Source of the DNA: Datisca glomerata
Taxonomy: Eukaryota > Streptophyta > Magnoliopsida > Cucurbitales > Datiscaceae
Length of the DNA: 64,000 nucleotides
Direction: 5' to 3'
NCBI GenBank assembly: GCA_003255025.1
Contig: QANY01002420.1
Location: 310,001-374,000 of the forward strand
The notes under the pieces were generated by a model. That model was not told the origin of the DNA. It ran no database searches and worked only from the letters and a program-made list of their open reading frames with translations. Both the position numbers and the translations under genes were made by a program. This document shows positions 48,209 to 59,480 of the stretch, piece by piece. Each line of letters begins with the position of its first letter. The first letter of the stretch is position 1.

Positions 48209-49130
48209 TCATTTATCAGTTGATAATTGAGGTGGTCTCATCTCATCAGACGCTAATTCCTCGAGAACTAGTTGGCTTCGAGGTTTGTAGTTTTCCATAT
48301 AGTCGTGTTCGAGAAAGGTGGCATTTGTCAATACAAACATCTTTTGATACTTGTGACTATAAAAGTACCCACATCTAATCTCTAGAGCAGAGCCAATGAA
48401 TATATATACTTCAGACCTTGAGTTTAACTTTCCAGTCTTGGATTTAAGAACGTGAGCTAGACACCCCCATATATAAAAGTGACGTAAACTAGGTTTAGAG
48501 TCATTCCATAACTCTAAATGTGTCTTGCTTACATACTTAGAAGGCACTACATTCAAAATGTATGTTGTCATGTGTAATGCATATCCCCAAAATATAAGTG
48601 GTAGTGATGAGTAGCTTAACATCAACCAAGTCATATCTAATAAGGTTTGGTTTCTCCTTTCTAAAACACCATTTTACTGTGTTTTCCAGGTGCTGTGAGT
48701 TGGGATATTGTTTCATACTCCAAGAAGTAATCCTTGAATTCTAAATTCAAGCATTCACCACCTCGATCTGATAAAAGAGTTTTCAATAATTTACCTAATT
48801 ACTTTTTAGCTTCAACTTTAAAGTCTCTAAACTTTTTAAAAGTTTCTGACTTTCTATGCAATAGGTAAGTATAACCGTATCTTGAGTAATCGTTAATAAA
48901 AGTGATAAAATACTCATATCCACATTTAGCTTGTACATTGATCGGTCCACATACATTACTATGCACTAGCTCAAGTGATTCCTTAGCCCTTTGGCCCTTT
49001 CCAGTGAAATGTCTCTTGGTTATTTTACCCCTAGACATGATTCACAAACAGGAAGAGTTTAAACTTTTAGTTCTTTCTAAGTACCATGCTTTGTTAACTT
49101 GTTTAAAATATCTAGATTAATATGTCTCAA
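48209..49130 (-). pseudogene. Nested copia integrase, broken
   Basis: TKRHFTGKGQRAKESLELVH, SNVCGPINVQAKCGYEYFIT and FINDYSRYGYTYLLHRKSET (48799-49038) form the integrase catalytic core start. MTWLMLSYSSLPLIFWGYAL, VPSKYVSKTHLELWNDSKPS and KSKTGKLNSRSEVYIFIG (48209-48634) are its C-terminal half. The frame is interrupted around 48640-48790. Integrase inserts cDNA at the staggered cut that yields the 5-bp duplication. Confidence 0.85.
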
Positions 49131-49769
49131 CCTAAGATGCTAAAGATATGTGTTATCATCATCATGAGAAACTCTTTTTCGTTTGTTACTTTAAATAATT
49201 CAGAATTATTTAACGCACGTTCAGTCGGTTTAAATATATACAGTCTGTTCGATACTTTTACATGACAAATATTGAATCCATTCTTAAAAAATAATAAACT
49301 CATTATTAATTGAAGAAACTTCAAAACATTGTTCATACAGTAACGAAAGAAAAATCAAATTTCTCAAAAATTCAGGAATATAATAAACATCGTTGAAAAC
49401 TAAATAATTATTTTCAAAATTAAAGCAGAGTGCCCTCAATGCTGTTCTCACACGAGCGCACCACTGCCAACTCTCATAATGACCTCGACATCAGCAAGCT
49501 TCATTGACAAATCAATCATCTACAAAGAAGAACATACATGGTTACTGGTTTCTGAATCCATTATCCAAGATGACAAATTATATTCCACTAAACAAGCATC
49601 ATGTACAAGTAACGTGCCGCTTTAGGGTCGGTCAGATTAATCTTAGACTGTCTATGAGACATTCTCATCTTTATTAATTAAAACGTAAAATATCTCATTT
49701 GTTAACTTTTAATAATAAGGTATCACTTATTCAGTCAAGTCACCATTATCCACATGAAAACTTAATTGT
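49131..49769 (-). pseudogene. Nested copia GAG-pre-integrase and protease remnant
   Basis: NNSELFKVTNEKE and the following HLGHINL-type text (49127-49340) is the segment upstream of integrase. 49440-49600 has WIMDSETSNHVCSS, equivalent to the protease motif DSGAT with Ser/Glu changes. No gag was found between here and the LTR. Confidence 0.6.
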
Positions 49770-51876
49770 GATTTTGTAAGTGTAACTCATTATTTCGTAT
49801 CTCATAAGGATATTTATTTAACAATTATATAAAATATGAGATATTAAATAAAATATATCATGGATCTAGATTATAATCCAAAATAAATTTTTTTATTGAA
49901 AACTATTTTCAATCAGGATCCATGATATATTTATATATTAAAGCTAAGCCATACATGGATTAGGATCATATACCTCTTATAATCTATATCTAACGTCCTC
50001 GCAAATCAATGATCCTGCGTTCTCACGAACAACGGACTTCGAGATTCACATCAAGATCTTTTAAGTCAATTTTCAAATGCACTAGGATGTGTATGAGCAC
50101 GTAGAATAACCAAATATACTTTTGTTTCTGCCTCTAGATGCACTCAACACATGAGATCTAGACATTTACTGAGAATGATTAATTTTTGTGAGACAATCCT
50201 ATGAGAGAATATGATGATTATTCTTTCAGAGCTTTTTGATTAACTTTTTTTAATCATAAAAAATTTACCATGATAACAATTGTGTTCACAACTCTCTATC
50301 AACACTAAGGCCAATAGAATAATATCTACTTATTTTTAGATAATGACATATTAGATTTTTAGGGATAAACTAAAAGTAATATTTAATTTTAAAATTACCA
50401 TTGCAGTTGGACCCACTGCAATTTATACACAGCTGCAATGCCACACGGCATTGCTGTTACCGTGATCCATCATAGTGCCTCGCGCACTGTATGTCACGAC
50501 ACTACTGTAGTGCCTTGTGGCACTACTGTAGTGCCGTGTGACACTACAATATTGCACGTGACAATTATTACGAATTAAATATTTATTTTAATCAGATAAA
50601 TATCTAGATATCAGTGAATTTAAAATTAACATATCTGATTATCCCATATCAACTAACTTATCTGTTAGTTCGCAGATAACATATTTAGTTTATTTAAGTT
50701 ATTATCTAATAATAATTTATAATTATCTAATTTCACAAATTAGATATTCTGTCTCACTTATCGATAATTAAAAAATTAATTGATAAAATTATATATATAT
50801 GTAATTTCCAAAATTTATATACAAATAATTCAATTAATTAATTCTTAATTAATTAATCATATATATTCACACCCTAGACTGCATAGTACAGAGATGACTT
50901 AGGGACCATGGACCTATAATCTTAAGTTTCAATAAACCAGATTATTAATTAAACTCTTTGATCAAATAATCTTATTTAATAATTATATTATTACTCCACT
51001 ATAAATATGAAATTGCACTCTTAGAGATTATATAATGTATTTACAGAGATTCTTGTGTAGTCCATTGATATAATCATTTCACGTAACTCTGTTCTCCAAT
51101 TATTGGTTCGTAAGTTAAAACTGATCAAAATTGTCATTTTACCCTTCTAATTACCTATTGATCCTTAGTACCATTAATTTACTAGTGAATGACTAATTTA
51201 TAATCGTATTATAATTTTGAGCCTAATAACGATTCAGTTCCAGAATTAACACTTAAGAGAACCAATATACGATCCGTTAGGAAAGCTTAAATTCTAAATT
51301 TTGTATGATCATGTTCCCAACCATTCATATCACTGAATCTTCAAAATAAAAGTCACTAGCTTATTTTACAAACAAATCTTAACAAGTGAATAAAAAGATC
51401 TAGTAAACATGTATAGGAGTTTAGGACTACTTAGGATTTAGACTAACCTTTTATATGATCATTAGATTGATGTGTATTAAATTTTTATGATAAATAGTAT
51501 GTTAATAAAGATATTAATTCACATCGGTCCTATTATAAATAATCTTACTATATAAAGTATATTCACTAAGATGTCTATCCACATCAATGATCAAGATCAA
51601 TATCACATGCATTCATAATGCTTAGTGAACCGTACTAGCAACCATTCATTAAAGATTCCATACTTTAATATGTTGCTGACATTTTTATTCATTATCTATG
51701 ATCTTAAGCCTCTCGTACTAATAAAAGACCAGAGTCTCATTAATGATTATAAAATTTTCAGATATTTATATAAATTATTCAACAATAATTTAAAATATTA
51801 ATTATAAGAAAAATGCAATTCCATTAAGTTTTATATTAAAATGTCAATATTCATACTTTGAGGACATAACCCAACG
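49770..51876 (-). repeat. 5' LTR of the nested copia element
   Basis: Aligns to 44802-46562 from about 49880. A stretch 50440-50560 with repeated ACTGTAGTGCC/GTGACACTAC units has no match in the other LTR and makes this one longer. The left end near 49770 is approximate. Confidence 0.72.
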
Positions 51877-52330
51877 CGGTGTCCTTGACTCCAGAAAGTC
51901 GACAACAGGACATCTGATTACTTTCACAGGATGAGTAGTATCATGGTAGTTTAAATTAAAAAATGGTATTGCTATATCAACTACTGAAGCTGAGTTTATT
52001 GCAATTAGTGAAGCTTGCAAAGAAATGCTATGGATGAAGACCTTTGTGCAAGAGTTGGGGTTCAAGCAGCAAAAATAAATATTTCAGAGTTCTATTCATC
52101 TCAGCAATAATATGGCATTCTATTCGAGATCGAAGCACATTGATGTGAGGTATCATTGGATACATGATAAGTTAAATGAGAAGCTATTAGAGATTCAGAA
52201 AGCCATACGGATGATAATGAGTCATACATAATGACAAAAACCTTACCCAAAGAAAAGTATGAGATATGCCGGAAGCTGGCCGACATGATACCTACCTCCA
52301 ACTAGTTGGGAGGGAGAGTTTATTGGGATG
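51877..52330 (+). pseudogene. Copia RNase H, continuation of the plus-strand element
   Basis: SRKSTTGHLITFTG, IAISTTEAEFIAISEACKEM, FVQELGFKQQK and SKHIDVRYHWI follow the copia RNase H order (SRKSTSGY, STTEAEY, KHIDVRYH). It is continuous in sense with 44801 once the nested element is removed. Frameshifted in two places. Ends at GGGAGGGAGAG, a polypurine tract, then TATTGGGATGTCC, a probable LTR start (TG to TA). Confidence 0.85.
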
Positions 52331-52612
52331 TCCCTCCTTTTGGAGGAGACATGGGCTTCCTTGACTCAGAGGAAGCTAGAAGCTAAAATTGGGCTGTTTT
52401 GCTTGCCATTAAAAATGGGCCATTGAAATTACTAATGACCCAAAGAAAAGCATGAGATATGCCGGAAGCTGGCCGACATGATGCCCACCTCCAACTAGTC
52501 GGGAGGGAGAGTTTATTGGGATGTCCCTCCTATTGGAGGAGACATGGGCTTCCTTGTCCCAAAGGAAGCTAAAAGCTGAAAATTGGCTATTTTGATTGCC
52601 ATTAAAAATGAA
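52246..52612 (+). repeat. 193-bp tandem duplication covering a polypurine tract and LTR start
   Basis: CCCAAAGAAAAGTATGAGAT at 52246 recurs at 52439 with CATGAGAT. Both units include GCCGGAAGCTGGCCGACATG, TAGT(T/C)GGGAGGGAGAG, and GGGATGTCCCTCC(T)TT. The duplicated unit spans the end of RNase H into the LTR. Confidence 0.9.
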
Positions 52613-54376
52613 GTAGTTGTATTAAATAGACAAGTGTTGAAAGCTGGTTTAAGAGATAGTGGGTTTTTCCAAACTTTAGGCAAATATTAATTTTTAGATG
52701 TCACGTCATCAACTAGTTGTTAATGATTTTATTGTTGACGATTTTAACCTTCATTGACAGATTTAATAATCCAATTTTGTGGAGCCATTTCACTTAATGA
52801 GATAACAAAATCTTAGAGAAATTTGTTAAATACTATCCTTAATATATATTCTGTTTAATTTAATTTAAATTAATAATAATTGGTTGATTTGGTTTCTTTT
52901 TTTAGTGAATTTCTATTATGAAAATTATCTTTTCCATTAGTGTGATATGAAGTCTGGATTTTAAGAAAAACCAGCATGATTTTAGTTTCATTCATTCTCC
53001 ATTAACGATAGACAATCATAAAGCTTTACGTTTTCAAATTTTCAAAGAAAAGTCTGAGTAAATTCATATTCTATAGACATCTTAAGCTTCACGATCCAAT
53101 AATTGTTCGTTTGATTCGGTGATGTATGTTTTCGAATAATTTTTTCTTGTTTGGAGTAAATCATTATATATATATATTTTCAATAGCGAGTTTATTGTGA
53201 AACAATAAATATATTGGTTGATCGATAGTTTATTTAGAATAATACAAAAAACTATCATATTCTTAATGTAAATCAACCTTTTACATATATCAATAAATAT
53301 CAATAATTTTGATCTCATACAGTATCATATATTGAAATGTTACTATATTTATTAGAGATAATAGAAGATAGGTTGTAGCATTGTTATATTAATTGAGCTT
53401 TGTTATAGCGTCAATGGAGTTTCTCTCTGTTCTGTAAAATGACGTCAATGGGATTTCTCTCTGTTATGTAGATGGAGGTTTTAGGAGTTGAGTAGGTTTC
53501 TTTGATTTTTTTTTGTTTTGTTGTTGGATGGTTGATTGACAATTGATGGGAGTTATTGTTTACCATGGTTAATTAGTAGTTTCCAAAATAACAGTTCGAT
53601 TTTTTTTACTTTTCAATTTTCTCAGTAAATTATGATTAGTGATTTTAAAGTTGGTATGTTTGTTCAATTAATGTTTTATAGGAAAGTTAGTAGTGGCTCT
53701 GTTTTGTAAGATTATTGAGGGCGAGATTTGGTATTTTTTAAATTTTTGATAGATATGTTAATTACGGTTATGAAAAATATAAATATAAAAGTCAAACATT
53801 AATTTCTCTTAAATTATACACCAATATATCACTTATTTACTTATGATATGCTATGATAACCGCACAACATAAACATTATTATCAATTTATTAGAATTTTT
53901 TAAAAATAGATTAGCGATCGAATTATCACTGATTTATTTTTTATTTCATTAATTTAATTTGATTTATTTTTAAGATTTTTTATTCAAGATTTAATTGATT
54001 GAGGAAGTTAATAGAGTAACGGTTTACATGGATATTTAAGATATTATTAATTATAGAATTCAAGAGGTTAAATATAGTTTCTTAAATTCTAGAGTATAAT
54101 ATTTAAGTATATTAGATTTACCCAAAAAAATTAGTAGTATATTATATATAGATGATGTACATACTAATTTAAAATTATTGACTATTTCAAAACTTACTAT
54201 TTATTTAAATTTATTGAAAACCTCTTGTTTTTTTAAACACTCATCCTTATATTGTTATGATGCAAAATTTCTTTTGAAAATGAGCCATTGGAATTACTAA
54301 TTAGTGGAATGTCTGTGCTGGGGGTAAGACGGTGATCAAATTGGATTACTCGATTGAGGGTTTTAAGATGCCGACT
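52613..54376. other. AT-rich DNA between copia remnant and viral insertion
   Basis: No gene. 53400-53475 has a short direct repeat (GTCAATGG(A/G)(G/A)TTTCTCTCTG twice). At 54277-54303 GAGCCATTGGAATTACTAAT resembles 52420 (GGGCCATTGAAATTACTAAT), so LTR remains may extend here. Confidence 0.4.
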
Positions 54377-54455
54377 TCAGCATTTTTGTTTACATAAAAA
54401 CCAGTCAGGTATAAAACTGGTAGTAGAACGGTTTTTATGTAAACAAAAATGCTGA
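54377..54455. repeat. Perfect 26-bp inverted repeat with 27-bp loop at the viral junction
   Basis: Left arm 54377-54402, right arm 54430-54455; the arms share CATTTTTGTTTACATAAAAA. The right arm is viral RT coding sequence, the left arm its inverted copy. The loop (CAGGTATAAAAC core) resembles viral sequence at 54630-54650. Confidence 0.9.
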
Positions 54456-55617
54456 GATAGAAAGAGGATCACCTCGATTAGTGATCAATTATAAACCATT
54501 AAATGATGCTTTACAGTGGATTAGATATCCAATCCTGAATAAAAAAGATCTACTTGATAGACTTTATAATTCTGTGATCTTTTCAAAATTTGATCTAAAA
54601 TCAGGATTTTGGCAAATCCAAATAGCTGAACCAGACAGGTATAAAACGGTATTTACAGTACCTTTTGGTCATTTTGAATGGAATATTTTACCACTTGGTG
54701 TAAAAAATGGTCCATCTGAATTCCAGCATATCATGAATGAAATATTTAATGCTTATACTGCATTTATTATCTGTTACATTGATGATGTCTTAATCTTCTC
54801 ATCATCCATAGACCAGCATTTCAAACATCTTAATATTTTTAAGAATGTTATTATCCGCAATGGTTTAGTCCTATATGCCACTAAAATGAAATTATTCCAA
54901 ACAACAGTTAGATTTTTAGGCCATAACATTTCCAATGGCACGATTATTCCCATTAACCGTAGCATAGATTTTGCGTCTAAATTCTCAGATAAAATTAAAG
55001 ATAAAACACAATTACAGAGATTTTTAAGAAGTTTGAATTATATCCGTGACTTTTATCCCCAACTAGCTCAGGATACTGTTTTGTTGAATAAAATGCTTCA
55101 AAAGAAACTTATACCTTGGACATCAGATCTAACATTAACGGTTAAGAATATTAAAGCTAAAATTAAACAATTACACTGTTTAGCTTTACCACATCCGACA
55201 TGGCATAAAATTGTAGAAACTGATGCCTCTAAACTAGGTTATGGAGGTATTCTGAAATAGGTAAATCCCCAAACTCATAAAGAAGAATTATTAAGATTCA
55301 CCTCTGATACTTGGAAAGGACCAGCAAATAATTATCCGACAATTAAACAAGAATGTTTAGCAATTGTAAAATGTGTACTAAAATTTCAAGATGATCTGTT
55401 AAATCAACATTTTCTTATCCGTGTTGACTGCTCTGCAGCAAAACAGATTTTCAAAAATGATGTACAAAACCTTGCATCCAAAAAAATATTTGCATCATGA
55501 CAGAGTATTTTATCTATATTTGATTTTGGTATTGAATATATTAAAGGTGAACATAATTCTCTTCCTGATTTTCTAACCCGTGAGTATTTACAGGGAACAA
55601 ACTCCAATGATGAGTAA
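54430..55617 (+). pseudogene. Caulimovirid RT-RNase H
   Basis: Starts with GFYVNKNAE, then PRLVINYKPLN, FSKFDLKSGFWQI, VPFGHFEWNILPLGVKNGPS and the catalytic CYIDDVLIFS, continuing to a thumb region and the RNase H start VETDASKLGYGGIL. Two in-frame stops follow at about 55258 and 55497; downstream FTSDTW, NEY-type elements and FDFGIEYIKGEHNSLPDFLT close the RNase H domain. In caulimovirids this converts pregenomic RNA to DNA in the capsid. The frame ends at 55615-55617, overlapping the next ORF. Confidence 0.88.
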
Positions 55618-56896
55618 CCGAGGAAGAGGCCGCAGCTCCCGTGGGCGCGGACGTGGCCGAACAAATCTGCAATATTCGAATGATGGCATTTTCTGGCCAT
55701 CAGAATTCTCCAGTGTACAAGAGGCTACTCGAAAGAGTATGAAAGAAGTCCTCTTAACACCAGAACAGTACATTATTAACCGAATATCTGAGGAAATAAT
55801 CCTCATAATTGAACTGAATGATGAAAAATGGATGGAAGATCCATGGGAGATAAAAACCCTTTATCTCTCCACACAACAGTATCCAACTAGATTTGAACAC
55901 TATAGATACATTTATGAAGCTATATCATTTCAATCTGGGAGCATAGAAATCAGACATACATTCCATGACTCTAACCGAAATACCAGTCCAATTACTTTTA
56001 GTAAGGTTGTAATCCGAAATTTCATTTGCATCAATCAATGGGGTCTACATCCCCATACTACCAGAACTATGGAGATACATAAGAAAACTATACAATACAA
56101 TTATTGGGATTACATAGAATCCTTTATCAATACTTTCTATTATCAAAATCCGATACGAATTCATACATGGTTTATCCGTATATGCCCTGAAGTATTAGAC
56201 TCAGGCTTACCAAATTGGTTCCTCCTTTGGTAGGATAAATTTGGTCTTACGTTTGATACTCTACCAGAATTACTACAAACTGAGTTCAAAGAGTGGCATT
56301 CACAATATGCCCTAATCAATAAAAATAGTACCGTATCCAAAGCGTTGGTACATTTTATCATCCGATTCAATATCCCATGGATTTGGAAATGAGATCTTAA
56401 ATGTGATTATCAGAATGGCATACCCATATTAAAACGTATATTCTTCACTAAATGGTGGGATAAATGAATGAACCCCCACTTAACTGAATTAATCAAATTA
56501 ATCAAAACCCATAGACAAGCATGTTATGAAGCAGTCCCTAAAATTTTACCCGTCTCAACGAGCAATCCCTTTTTGAATGCTCAAAATATTATTAAACAGC
56601 AGTTTCCCCATATCAGTGAAAAAGAATTAGTTGTAAAAACCATGGATTTTGTCAAACACCAATTCCTACATGTGTTTGGATCTGTCACATCCTCCATGGC
56701 TACATCCAGTACCAACCCGAGTCCACAAAGGCAATCACTAGTATCCCCTAGTACTGTGCCTCCTACTGATCTCAGCCTTGACCTCACTCAGCATAATGCC
56801 TTCAGCATCCTTGCTGGCGAAAGTCAAGATCCCAATGATAACTTACCAGAAATGTCCCCAGATGAGTTACCAGAGCCAACGATTGCTGACTTTTGA
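55607..56896 (+). pseudogene. Viral ORF2-like protein of unknown function
   Basis: Begins at ATGATG (55607), overlapping the RNase H frame by 11 nt, so the stop of one lies over the start of the other. Starts with an Arg/Gly-rich run, RGRGRSSRGRGRGR, then a long segment with VQEATRKSMKEVLLTPEQYI and HYRYIYEAISFQSG. In-frame stops at about 56231, 56390 and 56465 divide it; 56468-56896 is a further open piece with a Ser/Thr/Pro-rich tail. I recognise no domain. The RGG-like N-terminus suggests nucleic-acid binding. Confidence 0.65.
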
Positions 56897-57752
56897 GACT
56901 CGTTAGTGTCCATCATCTCAGACAGCTAGATAAAGACAATAAAGGAAAAGGAAAGCTAAGCTAATATGACCAAACCAGCTGTCCCACAGCAGCAACACCA
57001 GACCAGCTGTCAGAAACCAAGCAGAAGCAACCAAAGTTTTTCACAGTAGCTTCGCCAAACCATATAAGTGGACGATGCTCGTAAAGCCACACCACACTAC
57101 CTTATGATAAAATTTGTACTCTTGTAATAATTGTGCGTAGTTACTTTATTCAACTCTAGTTACTTTTCTAAGTTAAGTTACTTTCCTGTATTATAAAAGG
57201 AACTCTCACTCTTATTGAGAAGTAGAAGGCTTTCCTATCATGTTTAATAGAATGCTCATGTGTTGAGCCCTTATGTTTGCCCTTACACACACTCTCTAAA
57301 TTCTCTCTCTCATTTCCTATCTCCATTACTGTCCTGCTCACACCTGCACATACATAACTTTGTTGTGCTTAGGAGCTCCAGTGCTCCCTAACCATAAGTT
57401 TCTTTTACTCTCCATATTAACTGTTCATGAGACCATGTATGTACTAATGTAAACTGTATATAACCATGACTATAAGCCCTACTAGTCATGATCCTATTGC
57501 TAACTCGAAGGCACTCAATGTGTGACTGTTAAGGCTGAGGAAGCACTCACTATAGACTACAATTAAGTTCAGGAAACAATCACCCAAGCCGCGTCAGGGT
57601 AAGGTCCGTTGAGCAGAGATTGCGTTAGGACCGTCGACAACTGTAAAACGTTGATAGACATGCTCAATGTGAGTTATTTTGTTATATGAACTGACTGGAC
57701 CTGCAGTGCTTAGCCCCCTCACTTGATGGGTGCGCGTTGGTTAGCCCCAAGT
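56897..57752 (+). promoter_or_regulatory. Viral non-coding region with TATA box and primer site at its end
   Basis: CTGTATTATAAAAGGAACTC at about 57185 is a good TATA box with an upstream AT-rich region, and GACAATAAAGGAAAAG at 56936 resembles a poly(A) signal. The region ends at the tRNA-Met primer site (57753-57767), which in caulimovirids defines map position 1. No coding frame. Confidence 0.65.
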
Positions 57753-57835
57753 TGGTATCAGAGCCATGATTAGTCTTGGTTATAGTACTGTTTATATCCT
57801 CTTTACATTAGGCATACATGGTCACACACATACAC

Positions 57836-59212
57836 ATGTCTGATCTTAGCTCTGTATCTATACAATTCGTAGCTCATGCAGTAGCCTCCACATCTGAGCT
57901 AACCTAATTAATTGCATATTAAGATGTAAAAGAAGCCTTAGATAAATGGATTATACCTAAGGTGAAACCTGAGACAATATATACAATTGGAACATTTGAT
58001 TTCACTAGCCGTAAAATCATTAAAACCTTTGAATATGCCATCCCATTACAGCATAATGATGATGTGCTATATCTGTTGCATCTGCATGATTTATATCCAT
58101 TCATGCTAAAATATAAATATGTGCATATCAGCTTAGTGCAAATTGCATTAAAACCTTTAACTCTGCTAGGACAGAACACCAGTATACAGTGCACCCTTAG
58201 AGATGGTAGGTGTCTGAACTGGAAAGCTTCTTTTATGGGAGCCATAGAGACTAGTTTATCTCATGGACCTGTTTATTTTAATATTTACCTGAATTTAAGT
58301 ATTGCTCTGACTGACAGCAATCTAGCCAAAGTACTTGAACTGAGAGTTCAATCACATGGCTATGAGTATTTACCAGGATCATCTCCCTTTGCTATCCTCT
58401 TTAAGACTCATCTTAAGATTTTGACAACCTTGAATCCTTACACCAAAAAGCAAAGTGAGCAAGGGCATACAGTCCTTATTGATACTAATCTCTTTAACAG
58501 CCAAGTGGTTGTTCCTCGCATGATTCCCTGGTCTGACATCACCTTTCCTGACACCTAGCATATTCCCCAGGTTGTCCTTACCGGAACTGTTATCAGACAA
58601 TCCCTCGAAGATGTCATCCAAACTCAAGGAGGTAATGTCAATCTTCGTTTTCAAAAACCACATTTACCTCTAACCAAAAGCCCTTCTAGTTTGAGCAGCC
58701 GTTGTATTCCTCCCTATCAGGTAGAAATACATCCACCACCCTTATCCTTAGAACTTGCTTCAAGTCAAGGCAACCAAAAACCATTGGTCATTAACCCCTA
58801 TACTGAGGTTCCAGACAAGACCAACCATCAGGATAGTGTTAAGGTAAAAGACATTCTACCCTTAACCAAACAAAACAATTACACCAACCTCTTCCTTCAG
58901 ACTGTAGGAACACAGTTAACTAGTATTGAGGAACAAATTTCTCAAATCCAGGAGATACAAGCTAAAACTCCTCCACCAGAAAAACCCAAAATCACTATTG
59001 AATCAGTAACTCTCAAACCTCCATTAGATGTTCAAAATTTTAAATTAAAATCCAATAAGAAGGAGAATGATTTTATGGAAACCATTATGGATAAGATAAA
59101 GAATCTGAAGATCTCTACACCTGACAAGAGCTCCACACATGAATCATCTTTAGGACACTTGAATATGATGAATCAATATGATTCACCTAATCCTGAAGAA
59201 CCTGAAGAATAA
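57836..59212 (+). pseudogene. Viral movement protein (30K superfamily) and following region
   Basis: The ATG at 57836 begins a frame broken at codons 24 and 29, then open from 57908 to a stop at 58556-58558, continuing in the same frame to 59212. The core reads KYVHISLVQIALKPLTLLGQ, SIQCTLRDGRCLNWKASFMG and ETSLSHGPVYFNIYLNLSIA, the caulimovirid 30K movement-protein signature. It would move virus through plasmodesmata. The following part is Pro/Lys/Glu-rich with coiled-coil-like TSIEEQISQIQEIQAK, as expected before the coat protein, which is absent. Confidence 0.85.
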
Positions 59213-59480
59213 TCCCTATCTCAAATCTTAGATATTCAGAAGAATTTTGATGATTCCATCAATAAACTCTCTTCTGGCTATTCTAAATGACCTACTACTC
59301 GAATGGCTTTAACTAGACAAGTAAATATTATTATCTCAGACCTACTCCCCAAGAGATCTTATATGAAGAAGACTTTCTTCATTTTGAGAAATCTTATCAT
59401 GGCAAAATCATCTATGAATGAAACATAGATGGAAAAACAGAATAGTAGATCTCCGAGATCATTCATCAGATAATCATGTA

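Larger units (their letters stand above)
44802..51876 (-). mobile_element. Ty1/copia element, minus strand, nested; TSD CGGTG
   Basis: About 7.1 kb. Target duplications CGGTG at 44797-44801 and 51877-51881. Left LTR (3' LTR) is 44802-46562. The right LTR (5' LTR) runs from about 49770 to 51876. Polypurine tract GGACAAATGGGAGAT lies beside the left LTR at about 46563. Between the LTRs, reading leftwards: protease remnant, GAG-pre-integrase, integrase, RT/RNase H. Gag and a primer site were not found, so the 5' internal part is lost. The nested order shows this element inserted after the host copia element. Confidence 0.87.
54430..59480 (+). mobile_element. Endogenous pararetrovirus (Caulimoviridae), florendovirus-like, circularly permuted
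   Basis: About 5 kb of viral DNA in the order RT-RNase H, second ORF, non-coding region, tRNA-Met primer site (TGGTATCAGAGCCAT, 57753-57767), movement protein and following region. A linear viral map would begin at the primer site and have coat protein and protease between movement protein and RT; both are missing here. The order therefore crosses the circular origin. Every coding part carries stops, so it is not infectious as it stands. The ORF1/ORF2 overlap and a downstream ORF of unknown role recall florendoviruses, an inference. No LTRs, as expected for a virus that integrates passively. Confidence 0.8.

Noticed and set aside
57421..57750. A host gene in the viral non-coding region
   Set aside because: No frame of note; position before the primer site fits the viral leader/promoter region.
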